A stretch of DNA of 64,000 nt from Herminiimonas sp. (GCF_030655415.1 NZ_JAURVN010000006.1:1-64000), one strand, 5' to 3'. Positions 29,781-39,257 are shown, numbered from the stretch's first letter. Notes: generated from the letters alone by a model not told the origin. Program-made: numbers and translations.

Positions 29781-31148
29781 ATGACTGAATTACCCCTTGC
29801 AATAAAAAAACGTGCACGCCATACCAAGCGTGCATCGCATCATTCATTCCGTATTGCTGTTTTTCTCGGCGGTGCTGCGTGCGTCGCCGCTTTTTCGCTG
29901 GGCTTTGCATGGCTGGCCGAAAAAATGCTGGAATGGAATCGCGAGTTGACGCATGCGTATTGGTGGAGCGCTTTGTTGATGCTGCCACTCGCTTTTGCCG
30001 GCATACGTTATTTGACCATGCGTTTGGCGCCGGAGGCACGTGGTAGCGGGATACCGCAAGTGATTGCGGCGATGTCTATGCCAACCGGACCGGCGCAATC
30101 GACGCTGGTGTCCTTGCGGCAATCCTTGTGGAAGATTGTGTTGACCGCTGCCGGTTTGCTGGCCGGTGCCTCGATAGGTCGCGAAGGACCGTCGGTGCAA
30201 GTCGGCGCTGCAGTAATGTTGGCATGGGGACAATGGTGGCAAAAGCGACCACGCTTCGCGGTCGGCTTTCGTCCGGAAGCCTTGATTGCAGCAGGTGCGG
30301 CTGGCGGTTTGGCTGCTGCATTCAATACGCCATTAGCAGGTGTCGTATTCGCGATTGAAGAACTCGGACGCGGTACAGCCGTTCGTTGGGATCGATTGGT
30401 GATGTCGGCCGTGTTGTGCGCCGGTTTTATTGCGCTGGCAGTGGTTGGCAATAATGCCTACTTCCATATCGAGCAGTCGATATTGGCGCTACATTCGTCG
30501 TGGGGCGCGGTGGCCTTGTGCGCAACGGTCAATGGTGTACTGGGCGGCTTGTTCGCCAAGGCTTTATTAGCTGGTCCTAAAGCGTGGTTGCCAGCGTCAC
30601 GACGCGGCTGGCTCGAGCGCCATCCGATACTGTTGGCCGGCGTGTGTGGCTTGCTGGTTGCGTTCCTGGGTTTGCTGACTGCGGGCGCGACTTACGGCAC
30701 AGGTTATGAACAGGCGGCGGCTTTGCTCAATGGTCGCCCTCTCGACAGCATGATGTTTGGGATCGCCAAACTGGGCGCAACGATCTTGTCCTATTTTGCG
30801 GGAATTCCCGGCGGCATTTTTACGCCATCGCTGGCGATTGGTGCCGGCATCGGCGACAATATCGCTCTACTGTTGCCGGGTACATCGGACGGCCAGTTGA
30901 TTGCCTTGCTGTCGATGGCCGCTTTCCTTGCAGCAGCGACGCAAGCCCCGATTACTGCAAGTGTGATCGTGATGGAAATGACGCGTAGCCAGGATGTGAC
31001 CTTGCTGTTGCTGGCAACGACGCTGACTGCATCCGTCATTTCCCGACAATTTTGCCCTCGGCCTTTTTATCACACGGCTTCACGCGGCTTTCGCCGTGAA
31101 GCCATGCACAAACATCAGGTAGCACCGGCGACATCCGCCGTTGCTTAA
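29781..31148 (+). CDS. CLC-type chloride/proton antiporter
   Basis: 455 aa with ~10-12 TM helices. CLC signature segments are present: GSGIPQ, GREGPSVQ (gating glutamate) and GGIFTPSLAIGAG, with a proton-pathway IEE in VFAIEELGR. The two glutamates argue for an H+/Cl- exchanger and against a channel. No CBS domains are present. Family roles include acid resistance and charge balance; here it could balance K+ uptake, but that is inference. The ATG at 29781 is preferred over an upstream frame at 29736. Confidence 0.9.
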   Translation: MTELPLAIKKRARHTKRASHHSFRIAVFLGGAACVAAFSLGFAWLAEKMLEWNRELTHAYWWSALLMLPLAFAGIRYLTMRLAPEARGSGIPQVIAAMSMPTGPAQSTLVSLRQSLWKIVLTAAGLLAGASIGREGPSVQVGAAVMLAWGQWWQKRPRFAVGFRPEALIAAGAAGGLAAAFNTPLAGVVFAIEELGRGTAVRWDRLVMSAVLCAGFIALAVVGNNAYFHIEQSILALHSSWGAVALCATVNGVLGGLFAKALLAGPKAWLPASRRGWLERHPILLAGVCGLLVAFLGLLTAGATYGTGYEQAAALLNGRPLDSMMFGIAKLGATILSYFAGIPGGIFTPSLAIGAGIGDNIALLLPGTSDGQLIALLSMAAFLAAATQAPITASVIVMEMTRSQDVTLLLLATTLTASVISRQFCPRPFYHTASRGFRREAMHKHQVAPATSAVA

Positions 31149-31169
31149 CCTTGAGAAAGAATATGCATC

Positions 31170-31376
31170 ATGAATGAAGATCGTATTGTTGATATCGAAA
31201 TAAAGTTAACGCGCCAGGAAGATTTGGTCGATGCGCTGAACAAGATCGTGTATGAACAGCAAAAGAAAATCACCGAACTCGAAGCTCTATGTGTTGCGTT
31301 GGTTGGACGTTTGAAAGAAATTGCCAACGGTGCGAATGAACAAGGCGCTGCACATGAACGGCCGCCGCACTATTGA
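31170..31376 (+). CDS. slyX: SlyX family protein
   Basis: 68 aa. A single coiled-coil (LTRQEDLVDALNKIVYEQQKKITELE) is followed by the diagnostic C-terminal RPPHY. Function is unknown. It lies 21 bp after the CLC gene. Confidence 0.9.
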   Translation: MNEDRIVDIEIKLTRQEDLVDALNKIVYEQQKKITELEALCVALVGRLKEIANGANEQGAAHERPPHY

Positions 31377-31433
31377 TGTGCGACTTTTGTATCGTAAAGA
31401 AATCTTCACCAATAATATATTCAGACTGAATCG

Positions 31434-31760
31434 ATGATGACTACCCAAGCCGAATCTGCGCAAGAACAAAAACTCTTGCACGCCAAACTCAATACCGAAA
31501 CATCTCAAATCGCGTGGTCAGAATTGCTGCGTTATTTCGCCGGTGGTTTGGTTATCGTTGTTAGCAGCGATCTGGATCTGGTCGATGTCGCTGCGCGTTT
31601 TTCTATCGATGATAAAACGACGGTTGAGCAATGGCTGAATGCGGGCAAGCTGGCCAAGGCGACGGATGAGCAGGCGACAGTATGGCTGGAAGCCGATACT
31701 TTGTTGTGGGCTGTCGTAGCCCGGCCTTGGGTGCTGGTGCAGGAAAACAAACCGGTCTGA
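31434..31760 (+). CDS. DUF2288 family protein
   Basis: 108 aa. Family pattern: AKLNTETSQIAWSELLRYFA, then GGLVIVVSSDLDLVDVA, and LEADTLLWAVVARPWVLVQ near the end. Function is unknown, and no membrane or signal segment is seen. It is followed after 12 bp by the VF530-like gene. Confidence 0.88.
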   Translation: MMTTQAESAQEQKLLHAKLNTETSQIAWSELLRYFAGGLVIVVSSDLDLVDVAARFSIDDKTTVEQWLNAGKLAKATDEQATVWLEADTLLWAVVARPWVLVQENKPV

Positions 31761-31772
31761 CCGGTAGCCATC

Positions 31773-32009
31773 ATGAGCGACCAACAAAATAAGAAACCGC
31801 AAAGCAGCGATCCATTGCATGGCCTAAGCCTGGAGAAAATCCTGCTGACCTTGGTCGATCGTTATGGCTGGGAAGAGTTGGGTAGTCGCATCGACATCAA
31901 GTGCTTCAACATCGATCCGAGCATCAAATCGAGTTTGACCTTCTTGCGCAAAACGCCGTGGGCCAGAAGCAAAGTGGAAGAACTATTTGTGAATATGTCC
32001 GACGATTAA
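31773..32009 (+). CDS. VF530-type (DUF2132) DNA-binding protein
   Basis: 78 aa. Matches the VF530/DUF2132 family: [40 protein letters not shown] and [16 protein letters not shown]. The family is described as a small DNA-binding fold. It is likely in one transcript with the DUF2288 gene. Confidence 0.88.
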   Translation: MSDQQNKKPQSSDPLHGLSLEKILLTLVDRYGWEELGSRIDIKCFNIDPSIKSSLTFLRKTPWARSKVEELFVNMSDD

Positions 32010-32066
32010 GAGATTAAGCGCCGGACATATTTGCGGAAGATTATAGCTGCGCGCCACAACTCATAA

Positions 32067-32777
32067 TTACAGCTTCGATTTATGGTGAATCGCGACGAAC
32101 AGCGTCGCCAGGGTAGACAGTACTGAAGTGAAGTGAGCTTCTGGTTCAGTGTTATCCCAGATGTAATGCGCCATCACTGCTTCAAATTCCTTGCTGCGTT
32201 TTTTTGCTGTCACTGAGTGCGCGCGTGTAATCGCTTTCAGGAACTGGCGACGCATGTTTGGAATGACCGTAATGTGTTCGCTGTCATCCAGGAATTCAAA
32301 TCCATTCGGCAGCGGGCTGCCTTTCATCTGAAATTCCAAACGCTCGAAGACGGCTGGCGGCAAATTCTTTACCAGCTCGCAGCCGTTTTCATTCAACTTC
32401 AATACCATGCTGAAGCCAGCTGGATAAATCACATCTTCATCTTCACGTTCTGATAAAAATACTGCCAGGCGCAACGAGTATTCCGCATTGAATGCGTCAT
32501 CGCGTGTGCTGATATCGCTGGTACGTGTCGTCGGCCAAAAGATTAATGTGCCGGGTGTGCTTTCATCATCCGGATCAGGAAAAAATTCGGCCGAGATGTC
32601 GTCGGCGGATTCGCCTGCGACCGACAGCATTTTCAACACTGGCGACGCGAGGTCGCTCAATATCGATGCCGCAATTGCGCCGGTAGTGGCGATATCTGCG
32701 TTCGACAGATCTTCGACGATGTAGCCATTCAATGGCTTGAGTAATGCGTTTGGGTCGAGCATATGCGGTGTGGTCAT
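32067..32777 (-). CDS. Conserved-looking protein of unknown function
   Basis: 236 aa, acidic, with no signal peptide or clear membrane segment. Visible features are an acidic FFPDPDDESTPGTLIFWPTT stretch (~65-85), a long mixed region with LEFQMKGSPLP, and a helical C-terminus ending FVAIHHKSKL. No family was recognised. It stands alone on the minus strand. Confidence 0.65.
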   Translation of the reverse strand: MTTPHMLDPNALLKPLNGYIVEDLSNADIATTGAIAASILSDLASPVLKMLSVAGESADDISAEFFPDPDDESTPGTLIFWPTTRTSDISTRDDAFNAEYSLRLAVFLSEREDEDVIYPAGFSMVLKLNENGCELVKNLPPAVFERLEFQMKGSPLPNGFEFLDDSEHITVIPNMRRQFLKAITRAHSVTAKKRSKEFEAVMAHYIWDNTEPEAHFTSVLSTLATLFVAIHHKSKL

Positions 32778-33012
32778 GTTTAAATTGATGGGGCTAGTCG
32801 CGGCCGATCATGCTGTAGCTGAGCAGTAATCGTGTAGCAACAGGAGTCGTTGCAATATAACTTAAAACCCCGCTTCAACGAAATGGAAAAGCACGCACAA
32901 GGCTGAATTAAGGCTGAATTTATTGCGCGCGACCGACTCTGATCAAGATCTGTAATGAATGGCTCATACTAAGGCGCTCGCGCCTGCCTCTTAATTCAAA
33001 GTAAGGAACTCT

Positions 33013-33357
33013 ATGTACACATGGCTGCTCCCCGCCGTCAAAGCGATCTTGCCCTATGTTGGCGACATCGTTAACGCGGCTTTGCCGGTATTTAAAAGCC
33101 GCAAGATCGATGCTAGTGCGGCAACGGAAGAGGTCTTGTTGCAAAAGCAAATCAACGAATTGCAAGATGTCGCGTCTGTGAATGCGCTGCACATCAAGGA
33201 GTTGGCGGAACAAGTGAAGCAAATGGTGATGACGCTCGAACAGGGTGTGATTGCTAATCAGCGACGTTATCGACGGCTGTCTTTGCTGTCATGGATTGCG
33301 ATTGTTTTATCGCTCACGGCAATCAGTTTGTGGTGGTTTGGCAGGCAAAGCGTGTAA
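33013..33357 (+). CDS. Small tail-anchored coiled-coil protein, unknown function
   Basis: 114 aa. The N-terminal ~25 residues are hydrophobic. Residues ~38-80 form a coiled coil (LLQKQINELQDVASVNALHI), followed by a basic RRYRRLS and a C-terminal TM (~90-110). The ribosome site AAGGAA is good. No family was recognised. Confidence 0.65.
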   Translation: MYTWLLPAVKAILPYVGDIVNAALPVFKSRKIDASAATEEVLLQKQINELQDVASVNALHIKELAEQVKQMVMTLEQGVIANQRRYRRLSLLSWIAIVLSLTAISLWWFGRQSV

Positions 33358-33522
33358 GCAACTATGTAAATATTTCAAATGAGCAGCATTGCTTGGATTT
33401 GATGAACTTCTATAAACCAGCCTAGTCAGTAATAGTGTGTGCAATGCCAATCAGCTTGGTTGGCGGCATCATTTTCTGTACGAACATTTCGTACAGTTTC
33501 TACTATTGAACAAGGAGTTGCC

Positions 33523-33927
33523 ATGATAAAACTACGTACAATCCTCGCTGGCACGGCAGTGGCCATGTTTTCACAATTTGCAGCAGCCCAGTCATATCCT
33601 CCAGGCACTATCGTCGTGCCGGCTGCGCAAGCACCGTCCAATCCGAACGATCCGGCCTACACTGATCAATCTCGTGCGCCTCAATCTCAAGATCCGTTCG
33701 TGAAAAAACGTGTCGCCGATAAAAACGCGAAAACGGAATACAAGGCTGATAAGAAAGCTGCGAAAGAAGAATATAAAGCTGACAAAAAAGCTGCCAAGGA
33801 AGAATACAAGGCAGAAAAAAAGGACGCTAGAGCTACTCGTAGTTCAGAAGTTCGCAGCATGCCAACGCCAGTCGATCCGGTAACCGGCAAGCCATCAACT
33901 TCAGGCGATCCAGTCATGTCGAAGTAA
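33523..33927 (+). CDS. Secreted Lys/Glu-repeat protein, unknown function
   Basis: 134 aa from the ATG at 33523 (site CAAGGAG). It has a signal peptide (ending ...FAAAQ), a Pro/Ala-rich stretch, then three tandem copies of EYKADKKAAKE-type units (~75-105) forming a charged helix, and a polar tail. It is probably a periplasmic stress or structural protein. The frame back to 33439 has no initiation site and is rejected. Confidence 0.75.
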   Translation: MIKLRTILAGTAVAMFSQFAAAQSYPPGTIVVPAAQAPSNPNDPAYTDQSRAPQSQDPFVKKRVADKNAKTEYKADKKAAKEEYKADKKAAKEEYKAEKKDARATRSSEVRSMPTPVDPVTGKPSTSGDPVMSK

Positions 33928-33963
33928 TTTGTTATAAGTAATTTGATGTGACAGTAAGTAAAG

Positions 33964-33990
33964 CAGGGCGGAAGCGATTCCGCCTTGTTT
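33964..33990 (+). terminator. Intrinsic terminator after the Lys/Glu-repeat gene
   Basis: GGCGGAA / TTCCGCC stem with a GCGA loop followed by TTGTTTCGTTT. Confidence 0.75.
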
Positions 33991-34097
33991 CGTTTACGGC
34001 TGCTCACAATAGCGCTTTCTCTTCTCTCATTTGCTTCAACCGTGTTAGAGCGCACGTCCTTCGTTGTCACTTGAGCACTCAAAAAATTGCAAACCAT

Positions 34098-34117
34098 TAC
34101 TGTGCATGCATACAGTA
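34098..34117 (+). promoter_or_regulatory. LexA (SOS) box upstream of dinB
   Basis: TACTGTGCATGCATACAGTA is a perfect palindrome that fits the CTGT-N8-ACAG LexA consensus. It ends 42 bp before the proposed dinB start. Confidence 0.9.
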
Positions 34118-34159
34118 AATGATATGCTGCAGGCATTCTGTCGCCATGCTGATTTTTTC

Positions 34160-35314
34160 ATGATTCCAATGCAAAACCATATCGCTCATTTGGATATGGA
34201 TGCCTTTTACGCGTCCGTTGAGTTACTGCGTTATCCCGAGTTGAGCGGTCAAGCTGTCGTGATCGGTGCGGGGGCTGCGCATCAGCCGGTAATGCAAGCG
34301 GATGGCACGCGCAGCTATTCGCGTCTACGCGATTATGCCGGGCGCGGCGTGGTCACCACTTCAACTTATGAGGCCCGTGCGCTGGGCGTGTTTTCCGGCA
34401 TGGGTTTGATGAAGGTCGCGAAGCTGGCGCCGGATGCGATTCTGTTACCTACCGATTTCACCGCTTATCGCCATTACTCAAAATTGTTCAAGACGGCGGT
34501 CAGCGCAATTGCGCCGAAGATGGAAGATCGCGGCATCGATGAAATCTACCTAGACCTAAACGACCAGACCGACGATATTGCGATTGTCGCGCAGCGCATC
34601 AAGGATGCGGTTGTTGCCGCAACGGGTTTATCTTGTTCGATAGGCGTGGCGCCCAACAAGTTGCTCGCGAAGATATGTTCAGATCTTGAAAAACCAAATG
34701 GTTTGACGATACTTTCGGTAGCCGATATTCCAACGCGCATCTGGCCTTTGTCGGTCAAGAAGATTAATGGTATAGGCCCTAAATCAACCGAGAAACTGGC
34801 GACACTAGACATACTGACGATAGAACAATTGGCAGCGTGTGATCCCGCTTTGTTGCAGGCAAATTTCGGCCGCGTCTACAGCGCATGGTTGATGCGTGTT
34901 GCGCAAGGGATTGATGAGCGTGAAGTGGTGACGCGTTCCGAACCGAAATCGATCAGCCGCGAATCAACACTAGAGCGCGACTTGCATGCCAAACTTGATC
35001 GCAATGAATTGAGCGCCTTGTTCACGCATTTGTGCGAACGTGTGGCGGATGATTTGGTGCGCAAGGAATATTTGGGCCGCACCGTCGGGATCAAGTTGCG
35101 TTATTCCGATTTCAGCACGGTGACCCGCGATCTGACTTTGCCGGATCCGACCAATAACGCACAAGCGATTCGACAAGCGGCAGGTGAATGTCTGCGTCGC
35201 GTGCCGCTAGACAAACGTTTGCGCTTGCTCGGCGTGCGGATTACTTCTTTGTCGAAACCAGGTGAAGTACTGCCAGTGATAACCGAACAGGGTGAATTGT
35301 TCGCTGCGCAGTAG
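34160..35314 (+). CDS. dinB: DNA polymerase IV (Y-family)
   Basis: 384 aa from 34160 (an ATG at 34169 is also possible). Y-family palm motifs are HLDMDAFYASVE at the N-terminus and MEDRGIDEIYLDL with the catalytic acidic pair. A helix-hairpin-helix region (NGIGPKSTEKLATL) and a little-finger domain follow. It performs translesion, error-prone synthesis. A perfect LexA box just upstream makes SOS control very likely. The segment GAAHQPVMQADGTRSYSRLR (~30-55) is longer than in E. coli DinB. The ORF extension to 34064 contains the LexA box and cannot be coding. Confidence 0.93.
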   Translation: MIPMQNHIAHLDMDAFYASVELLRYPELSGQAVVIGAGAAHQPVMQADGTRSYSRLRDYAGRGVVTTSTYEARALGVFSGMGLMKVAKLAPDAILLPTDFTAYRHYSKLFKTAVSAIAPKMEDRGIDEIYLDLNDQTDDIAIVAQRIKDAVVAATGLSCSIGVAPNKLLAKICSDLEKPNGLTILSVADIPTRIWPLSVKKINGIGPKSTEKLATLDILTIEQLAACDPALLQANFGRVYSAWLMRVAQGIDEREVVTRSEPKSISRESTLERDLHAKLDRNELSALFTHLCERVADDLVRKEYLGRTVGIKLRYSDFSTVTRDLTLPDPTNNAQAIRQAAGECLRRVPLDKRLRLLGVRITSLSKPGEVLPVITEQGELFAAQ

Positions 35315-35361
35315 ATTTGAATTGAAGCGTTTATCCCGCGCCGGGATGATGAGAGTGGACG

Positions 35362-35388
35362 GCTGCAAATGGTGATGACATTTGCAGC
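35362..35388. terminator. Inverted repeat between convergent dinB and queH
   Basis: Perfect 10-bp stem GCTGCAAATG / CATTTGCAGC with a 7-nt loop. T-rich DNA is weak, so termination is possible but not certain. Confidence 0.5.
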
Positions 35389-35403
35389 TTGGACTTGATC
35401 AAA

Positions 35404-36090
35404 TTACTTCTCAGTTTTTTCGGTTGTATCTTGTTTGCCGTAAAACTGCACGCCCATCGCAATCCGTTCGCGACCGCTTTCACGGCGGTGTTTGTTGGTG
35501 TCGCGCAGTGAATACACGCAGCCGCAATATTCCTGTTGATAGAAATTCTCGCGTTTAGAGATTTCGATCATGCGTGCAGAGCCGCCTTTTTTGCGCCAGT
35601 TGTATTCCCAGTACAGCATGTCTGGATATTTCGCCGCCGCGCGTACGCCGCAATCGTTGATCTGATTCATATCCTTCCAACGCGAGATTCCGAGTGAACT
35701 CGAAATCACCGGGAAGCCGTGCTCATGCGCATACAAGGCAGTGCGCTCAAAGCGCATGTCGAAACACATCGTGCAGCGTATACCCCGCTCAGGTGCATCT
35801 TCCATGCCCTTGGCACGTTCAAACCAATTGTCGGTGTCGTAATCGGCATCGATGAATTCGATATTGTGCTTTTCCGCAAACCGAATGTTTTCATCTTTGC
35901 GCAACAGATATTCTTTTTCCGGATGGATATTCGGGTTGTAAAAGAAGATCGTGTAATCAATGCCGGAAGCCAGCATCGCTTCCATTACTTCACCCGAACA
36001 TGGCGCGCAGCAGGAATGCAGCAAGACCTTGCCGGGTTTGCTCGGAAGTGGAATGGGTTCGCGTATGAAATCGGGTTTGGAATCAGTCAT
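35404..36090 (-). CDS. queH: Epoxyqueuosine reductase QueH
   Basis: 228 aa. QueH (DUF208) reduces epoxyqueuosine to queuosine in tRNA and replaces the unrelated QueG. Cysteine motifs for the metal clusters are seen: [10 protein letters not shown] near residue 27, [13 protein letters not shown] in the middle and EYCGCVYSL towards the end. The ATG at 36090 is chosen; the extra 25 residues from 36165 have no support. It is convergent with dinB. Confidence 0.92.
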   Translation of the reverse strand: MTDSKPDFIREPIPLPSKPGKVLLHSCCAPCSGEVMEAMLASGIDYTIFFYNPNIHPEKEYLLRKDENIRFAEKHNIEFIDADYDTDNWFERAKGMEDAPERGIRCTMCFDMRFERTALYAHEHGFPVISSSLGISRWKDMNQINDCGVRAAAKYPDMLYWEYNWRKKGGSARMIEISKRENFYQQEYCGCVYSLRDTNKHRRESGRERIAMGVQFYGKQDTTEKTEK

Positions 36091-36336
36091 GTTGTTTCTC
36101 GCATCGTGCGTGCCGTGGTGGACGCACTTACATCTATATTTTCGTACTGCGGCGCCTAAAGGCAAGGCATTAGGCGCTAAATTTGTTTAGACCGCTATGG
36201 TAGCAGAAGCAAACCGATATGCATTTCTCGAAATCTGGGCGATTGCAGTGCTTCCTTTATGAAAACATTTTTCTTTTAAATCCATTTAATCCGTCGCAAA
36301 TATGTAACGTCTATACGATAAAAAGCATAAATTTTC

Positions 36337-36355
36337 GTTAATGAGAATTGTTACG
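36337..36355 (+). promoter_or_regulatory. Fur-box-like site upstream of the TonB receptor
   Basis: GTTAATGAGAATTGTTACG matches the 19-bp Fur consensus at about 13 positions. It lies 80 bp before the receptor start. The surrounding 344-bp gap is AT-rich with no gene. Confidence 0.55.
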
Positions 36356-36434
36356 AATTAGAATTGCGGAAAATTTTCGTTAATCTCGCATCAGCCAGCC
36401 AACCGTCAGCCAGTGCATTCCCAAAGGAAATACT

Positions 36435-38588
36435 GTGCTGCACCGTAAAACCATCGCTTTGGCCGTCGGCCTAGCCTGCCTCACCATGTCTGCCACCACG
36501 TTTGCCCAGCAAAGCGGCGGCGCTGCGTCAACTACTGCAACCACGACTCTGCCAGAAGTCCACGTGACTGCGACAGATGATTCAAGTAGCGAATTCACAC
36601 ATTCTTACGCAGCACATGCGGTTACCGTTGGCTCCAAAATTCCACAAACCTTGAGAGAAACCCCGCAGTCCATCAGCGTAGTGACGCGCCAGCGCTTGGA
36701 CGACCAGAACATCACCAAGATCGAAGATGTCTTGAAACAAACGACCGGTGTTAACGTCACCCGTTTGGACGGAGCCGGTAACTTCAATTCGATTCAAGCG
36801 CGCGGTTTTGATATTGGCACTATTCAATTGGATGGGTTGGCAATCAGTCAAGGCGCCAACTATTCAACCGCGTTGGATACCGCAGTTTACGATCGTATTG
36901 AAGTGTTACGCGGTCCTGCTGGTTTACTGCAAGGTGCTGGCGAACCTGGCGGCACGATTAATCTGGTGCGCAAGCGTGCGCGCGCAGACTTCTCTGGCAG
37001 TGTTGGAGTCATGCTGGGTTCATGGGATACACGTCGTGCTGAGTTTGATCTGACCAGTAAGCTGGATGAAGATGGTCGTATCCGTGCGCGCGTGGTTGGA
37101 TTGGTGGATGACCGTGAAAGCTACGTCAATACGCTGGAAAGCAAAAAATCTCTGGGTTACGGCACAGTTGAGTTCGACCTGAGTTCGAAGACGACGCTTT
37201 CACTCGGATTGGCGCATCAAAAAGTGGATTCAGTAGTGGATCAAGGTTTGACTACCTTCGCAAATTACACTTTGCCGAATGTCTCGCGCTCCACGTTTCT
37301 TGGCAGCAAAAACAATGCTCAGGATATGCAAACAGACGACATGTTTGTAGAGTTGGAGCATAAATTTGATGATGGTGGGCTGTTCAAGTTTGCCGCGCGT
37401 CAAGTTGATCGAGCTATGACTTACAAGGCAATTAGGGCAAACGGCTTGGCCAATGTGAATACAGGTGTCTTCAACACTCAAACGGTCAATTTCCAGCAAG
37501 AAGCACGGAATGTAAACTTTGATGCCTACTACGCAGGGCCATTTGAGCTTGCTGGCCGCACACACAAAATTTTACTGGGCGTAAATCGCAGTACAGAGGA
37601 TTCAAAAAATCGCCAAGCGAATGGTGTTGCCGGCACCATGAATATCTATAGTCCCAACAATGACATTCCTTATCCCTCGTTGAGTTTTGGCGATTTCATC
37701 TCCGGTAGCAAACAAACTCAGACAGGCGTATACGGCCAGTTGCAGCTCAAGCCGATGGATCGTTGGACTTTTTTGCTCGGCGGACGTTTGGGACGTTGGG
37801 AAACGGAAACGGTGAATCCGACTACAGGCTTTGTGGGTTCAAGCTCCAAGCCGGGTACACAATTTACGCCGCTGACGAGTGTTATCTATACTTTGAATGA
37901 CAATTCTTCCCTGTATGCCAGCTACGCCGAAACCTTTGTTGGGCAGACAGCAACAGACAAAAATGGCAAACTTCTGGATCCGCGCACAGGTTCTCAAATT
38001 GAGTTCGGCGTAAAAAGTGAATGGCTCGACAAGCGTGTAAATACCAGCTTCGCGTTATTCAGAATCATCGATAAAGATCGCGCGATTGATGACCCGAGTA
38101 CTTTGAGTGTGGCCGATGCGATCCCGGGCGGCAAAGTTAGAAGTGAAGGACTGGAGGCGGAAGTAAGTGGGCAGATCGCACCAGGTTGGGAATTAATTGC
38201 GGGCTATGCCTACACGGCGACAAAGTATCTGCAAGCACCGATAAATCAAGTGGGTCAAGTTTTCTCTACGATTACGCCGCGCCATAGCTTCAATCTTTGG
38301 AGTAAGCATAGTTGGACCAATGGAACTCTCAATCGCTGGAGTCTGGCGGGTGGTTTGAAAGCGGTCAGCGATTTCTCATCAGGGGCTGGTGCCACAGGTG
38401 TAGTTGGTGAAGGTTACACAACTGTGAGCGGGCAAGTGGGTTACCAGATCGACAGAACAACTACTGCTAGCCTGACCATCAATAATCTGTTCGATAAAAA
38501 ATATTACGAAAAGGTTAGTAACTTCGGACGTCAAAACTTTTACGGCGAGCCGCGTTCCTTCATGCTTGCGGTTAAAAAGATGTTTTAA
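36435..38588 (+). CDS. TonB-dependent siderophore receptor
   Basis: 717 aa outer-membrane protein from a GTG start with AAAGGAAA upstream. It has a signal peptide (...TTFAQ) and a TonB-box-like LPEVHVTA. The plug is typical of siderophore receptors (IPQTLRETPQSISVVTRQRL, LKQTTGVNV, IEVLRGPAGLLQGAGEPGG). The 22-strand barrel ends in a terminal Phe (VKKMF). The closest named types are FpvA/FhuE-like; the ligand cannot be told. No siderophore synthesis gene is adjacent. A Fur-like site upstream suggests iron control. Confidence 0.92.
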   Translation: MLHRKTIALAVGLACLTMSATTFAQQSGGAASTTATTTLPEVHVTATDDSSSEFTHSYAAHAVTVGSKIPQTLRETPQSISVVTRQRLDDQNITKIEDVLKQTTGVNVTRLDGAGNFNSIQARGFDIGTIQLDGLAISQGANYSTALDTAVYDRIEVLRGPAGLLQGAGEPGGTINLVRKRARADFSGSVGVMLGSWDTRRAEFDLTSKLDEDGRIRARVVGLVDDRESYVNTLESKKSLGYGTVEFDLSSKTTLSLGLAHQKVDSVVDQGLTTFANYTLPNVSRSTFLGSKNNAQDMQTDDMFVELEHKFDDGGLFKFAARQVDRAMTYKAIRANGLANVNTGVFNTQTVNFQQEARNVNFDAYYAGPFELAGRTHKILLGVNRSTEDSKNRQANGVAGTMNIYSPNNDIPYPSLSFGDFISGSKQTQTGVYGQLQLKPMDRWTFLLGGRLGRWETETVNPTTGFVGSSSKPGTQFTPLTSVIYTLNDNSSLYASYAETFVGQTATDKNGKLLDPRTGSQIEFGVKSEWLDKRVNTSFALFRIIDKDRAIDDPSTLSVADAIPGGKVRSEGLEAEVSGQIAPGWELIAGYAYTATKYLQAPINQVGQVFSTITPRHSFNLWSKHSWTNGTLNRWSLAGGLKAVSDFSSGAGATGVVGEGYTTVSGQVGYQIDRTTTASLTINNLFDKKYYEKVSNFGRQNFYGEPRSFMLAVKKMF

Positions 38589-38618
38589 TGATGTCGTGAT
38601 TTAAACCACAGAAGATGC

Positions 38619-38652
38619 AAAAAAGCCTCCGCTGCCGGAGGCTTTTTATTTT
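38619..38652 (+). terminator. Intrinsic terminator after the TonB receptor
   Basis: AAAAGCCTCC / GGAGGCTTTTT stem with a GCTGCC-type loop and a T-rich tail. Confidence 0.9.
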
Positions 38653-38693
38653 TTGGTAAGAAGTAATGGACTCGCCTACGTTCCGCCGGCCGC

Positions 38694-38765
38694 GGAATCG
38701 CTTGCAAGCGATTCCCTCGGTCCCGCCGTGAGCCGCGCAGGCGGCTCAATCCACTTCGCAAAGTG
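38694..38765. repeat. Cluster of three inverted repeats next to the tRNA genes
   Basis: Three hairpins in a row: a 22-bp perfect palindrome centred on TTGCAA (38694-38715), GAGCCGC/GCGGCTC (38730-38747) and CACTT/AAGTG (38752-38765), in GC-rich DNA. No gene is present. It could be a REP-like intergenic element or a structured RNA. Confidence 0.6.
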
Positions 38766-38791
38766 TCGACTGCGCCGAATGATGAACTGAA

Positions 38792-38822
38792 AACAAAAAT
38801 GCCCGCTTGCGCGGGCATTTTC
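38792..38822 (-). terminator. Intrinsic terminator of the tRNA-Val/tRNA-Asp transcript
   Basis: On the minus strand, AATGCCCGC / GCGGGCATT stem followed by TTTTGTTTT, just after tRNA-Asp. Confidence 0.85.
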
Positions 38823-38828
38823 TTATTT

Positions 38829-38905
38829 TGGCGGAGTGGACGGGACTCGAACCCGCGACCCCCGGCGTGACAGGCCGGTATTCTAACCAACTGAACTACC
38901 ACTCC
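38829..38905 (-). tRNA. tRNA-Asp (GTC)
   Basis: 77 nt cloverleaf with encoded CCA, acceptor GGAGTGG/CCACTCC, anticodon loop CTGTCAC giving GTC, and T-loop GGTTCGAGTCC. It lies 37 nt after tRNA-Val on the same strand. Confidence 0.96.
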
Positions 38906-38942
38906 ATACTACTAAACTTATTCAGGACCGCGTTTGACTGAT

Positions 38943-39018
38943 TGGTGGGTGCTGACGGGGTCGAACCGCCGACCTACGCCTTGTAAGGGCGCCGCTCTAC
39001 CAACTGAGCTAAGCACCC
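38943..39018 (-). tRNA. tRNA-Val (TAC)
   Basis: 76 nt cloverleaf with encoded CCA, acceptor GGGTGCT/AGCACCC, anticodon loop CTTACAA giving TAC, and T-loop GGTTCGACC. Confidence 0.96.
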
Positions 39019-39257
39019 GCGTAAAACTGCTTACTCAGTCAAACATTTGTTGGTGTCTACCAACATGCCTGAAGGGGCCGAAGTATAAAGCATATAATTT
39101 TTTTTGTCACCACTGTTTGCAGAATCTTTTGTATTTGCTTCAATTTATTGCGGCAACTTCGCTCCCAATCAGATGACAAATTGCTAGCGGATTCCCTCTC
39201 AACGGGGCTGCTTCTGGCGGTTTATAATGAGCGGCTAATTTCTTCTTTGAGTTTGTT
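39019..39257. other. Gap between tRNA-Val and the PACE gene
   Basis: About 240-315 bp without a gene, depending on where the PACE protein starts. It should hold the tRNA promoter (minus) and the PACE promoter (plus). No defined site was recognised. Confidence 0.5.

Noticed and set aside
38585..38902. 105-aa minus-strand ORF across the tRNA-Asp region
   Set aside because: It runs through a tRNA, a terminator and hairpins, so it cannot be a gene.
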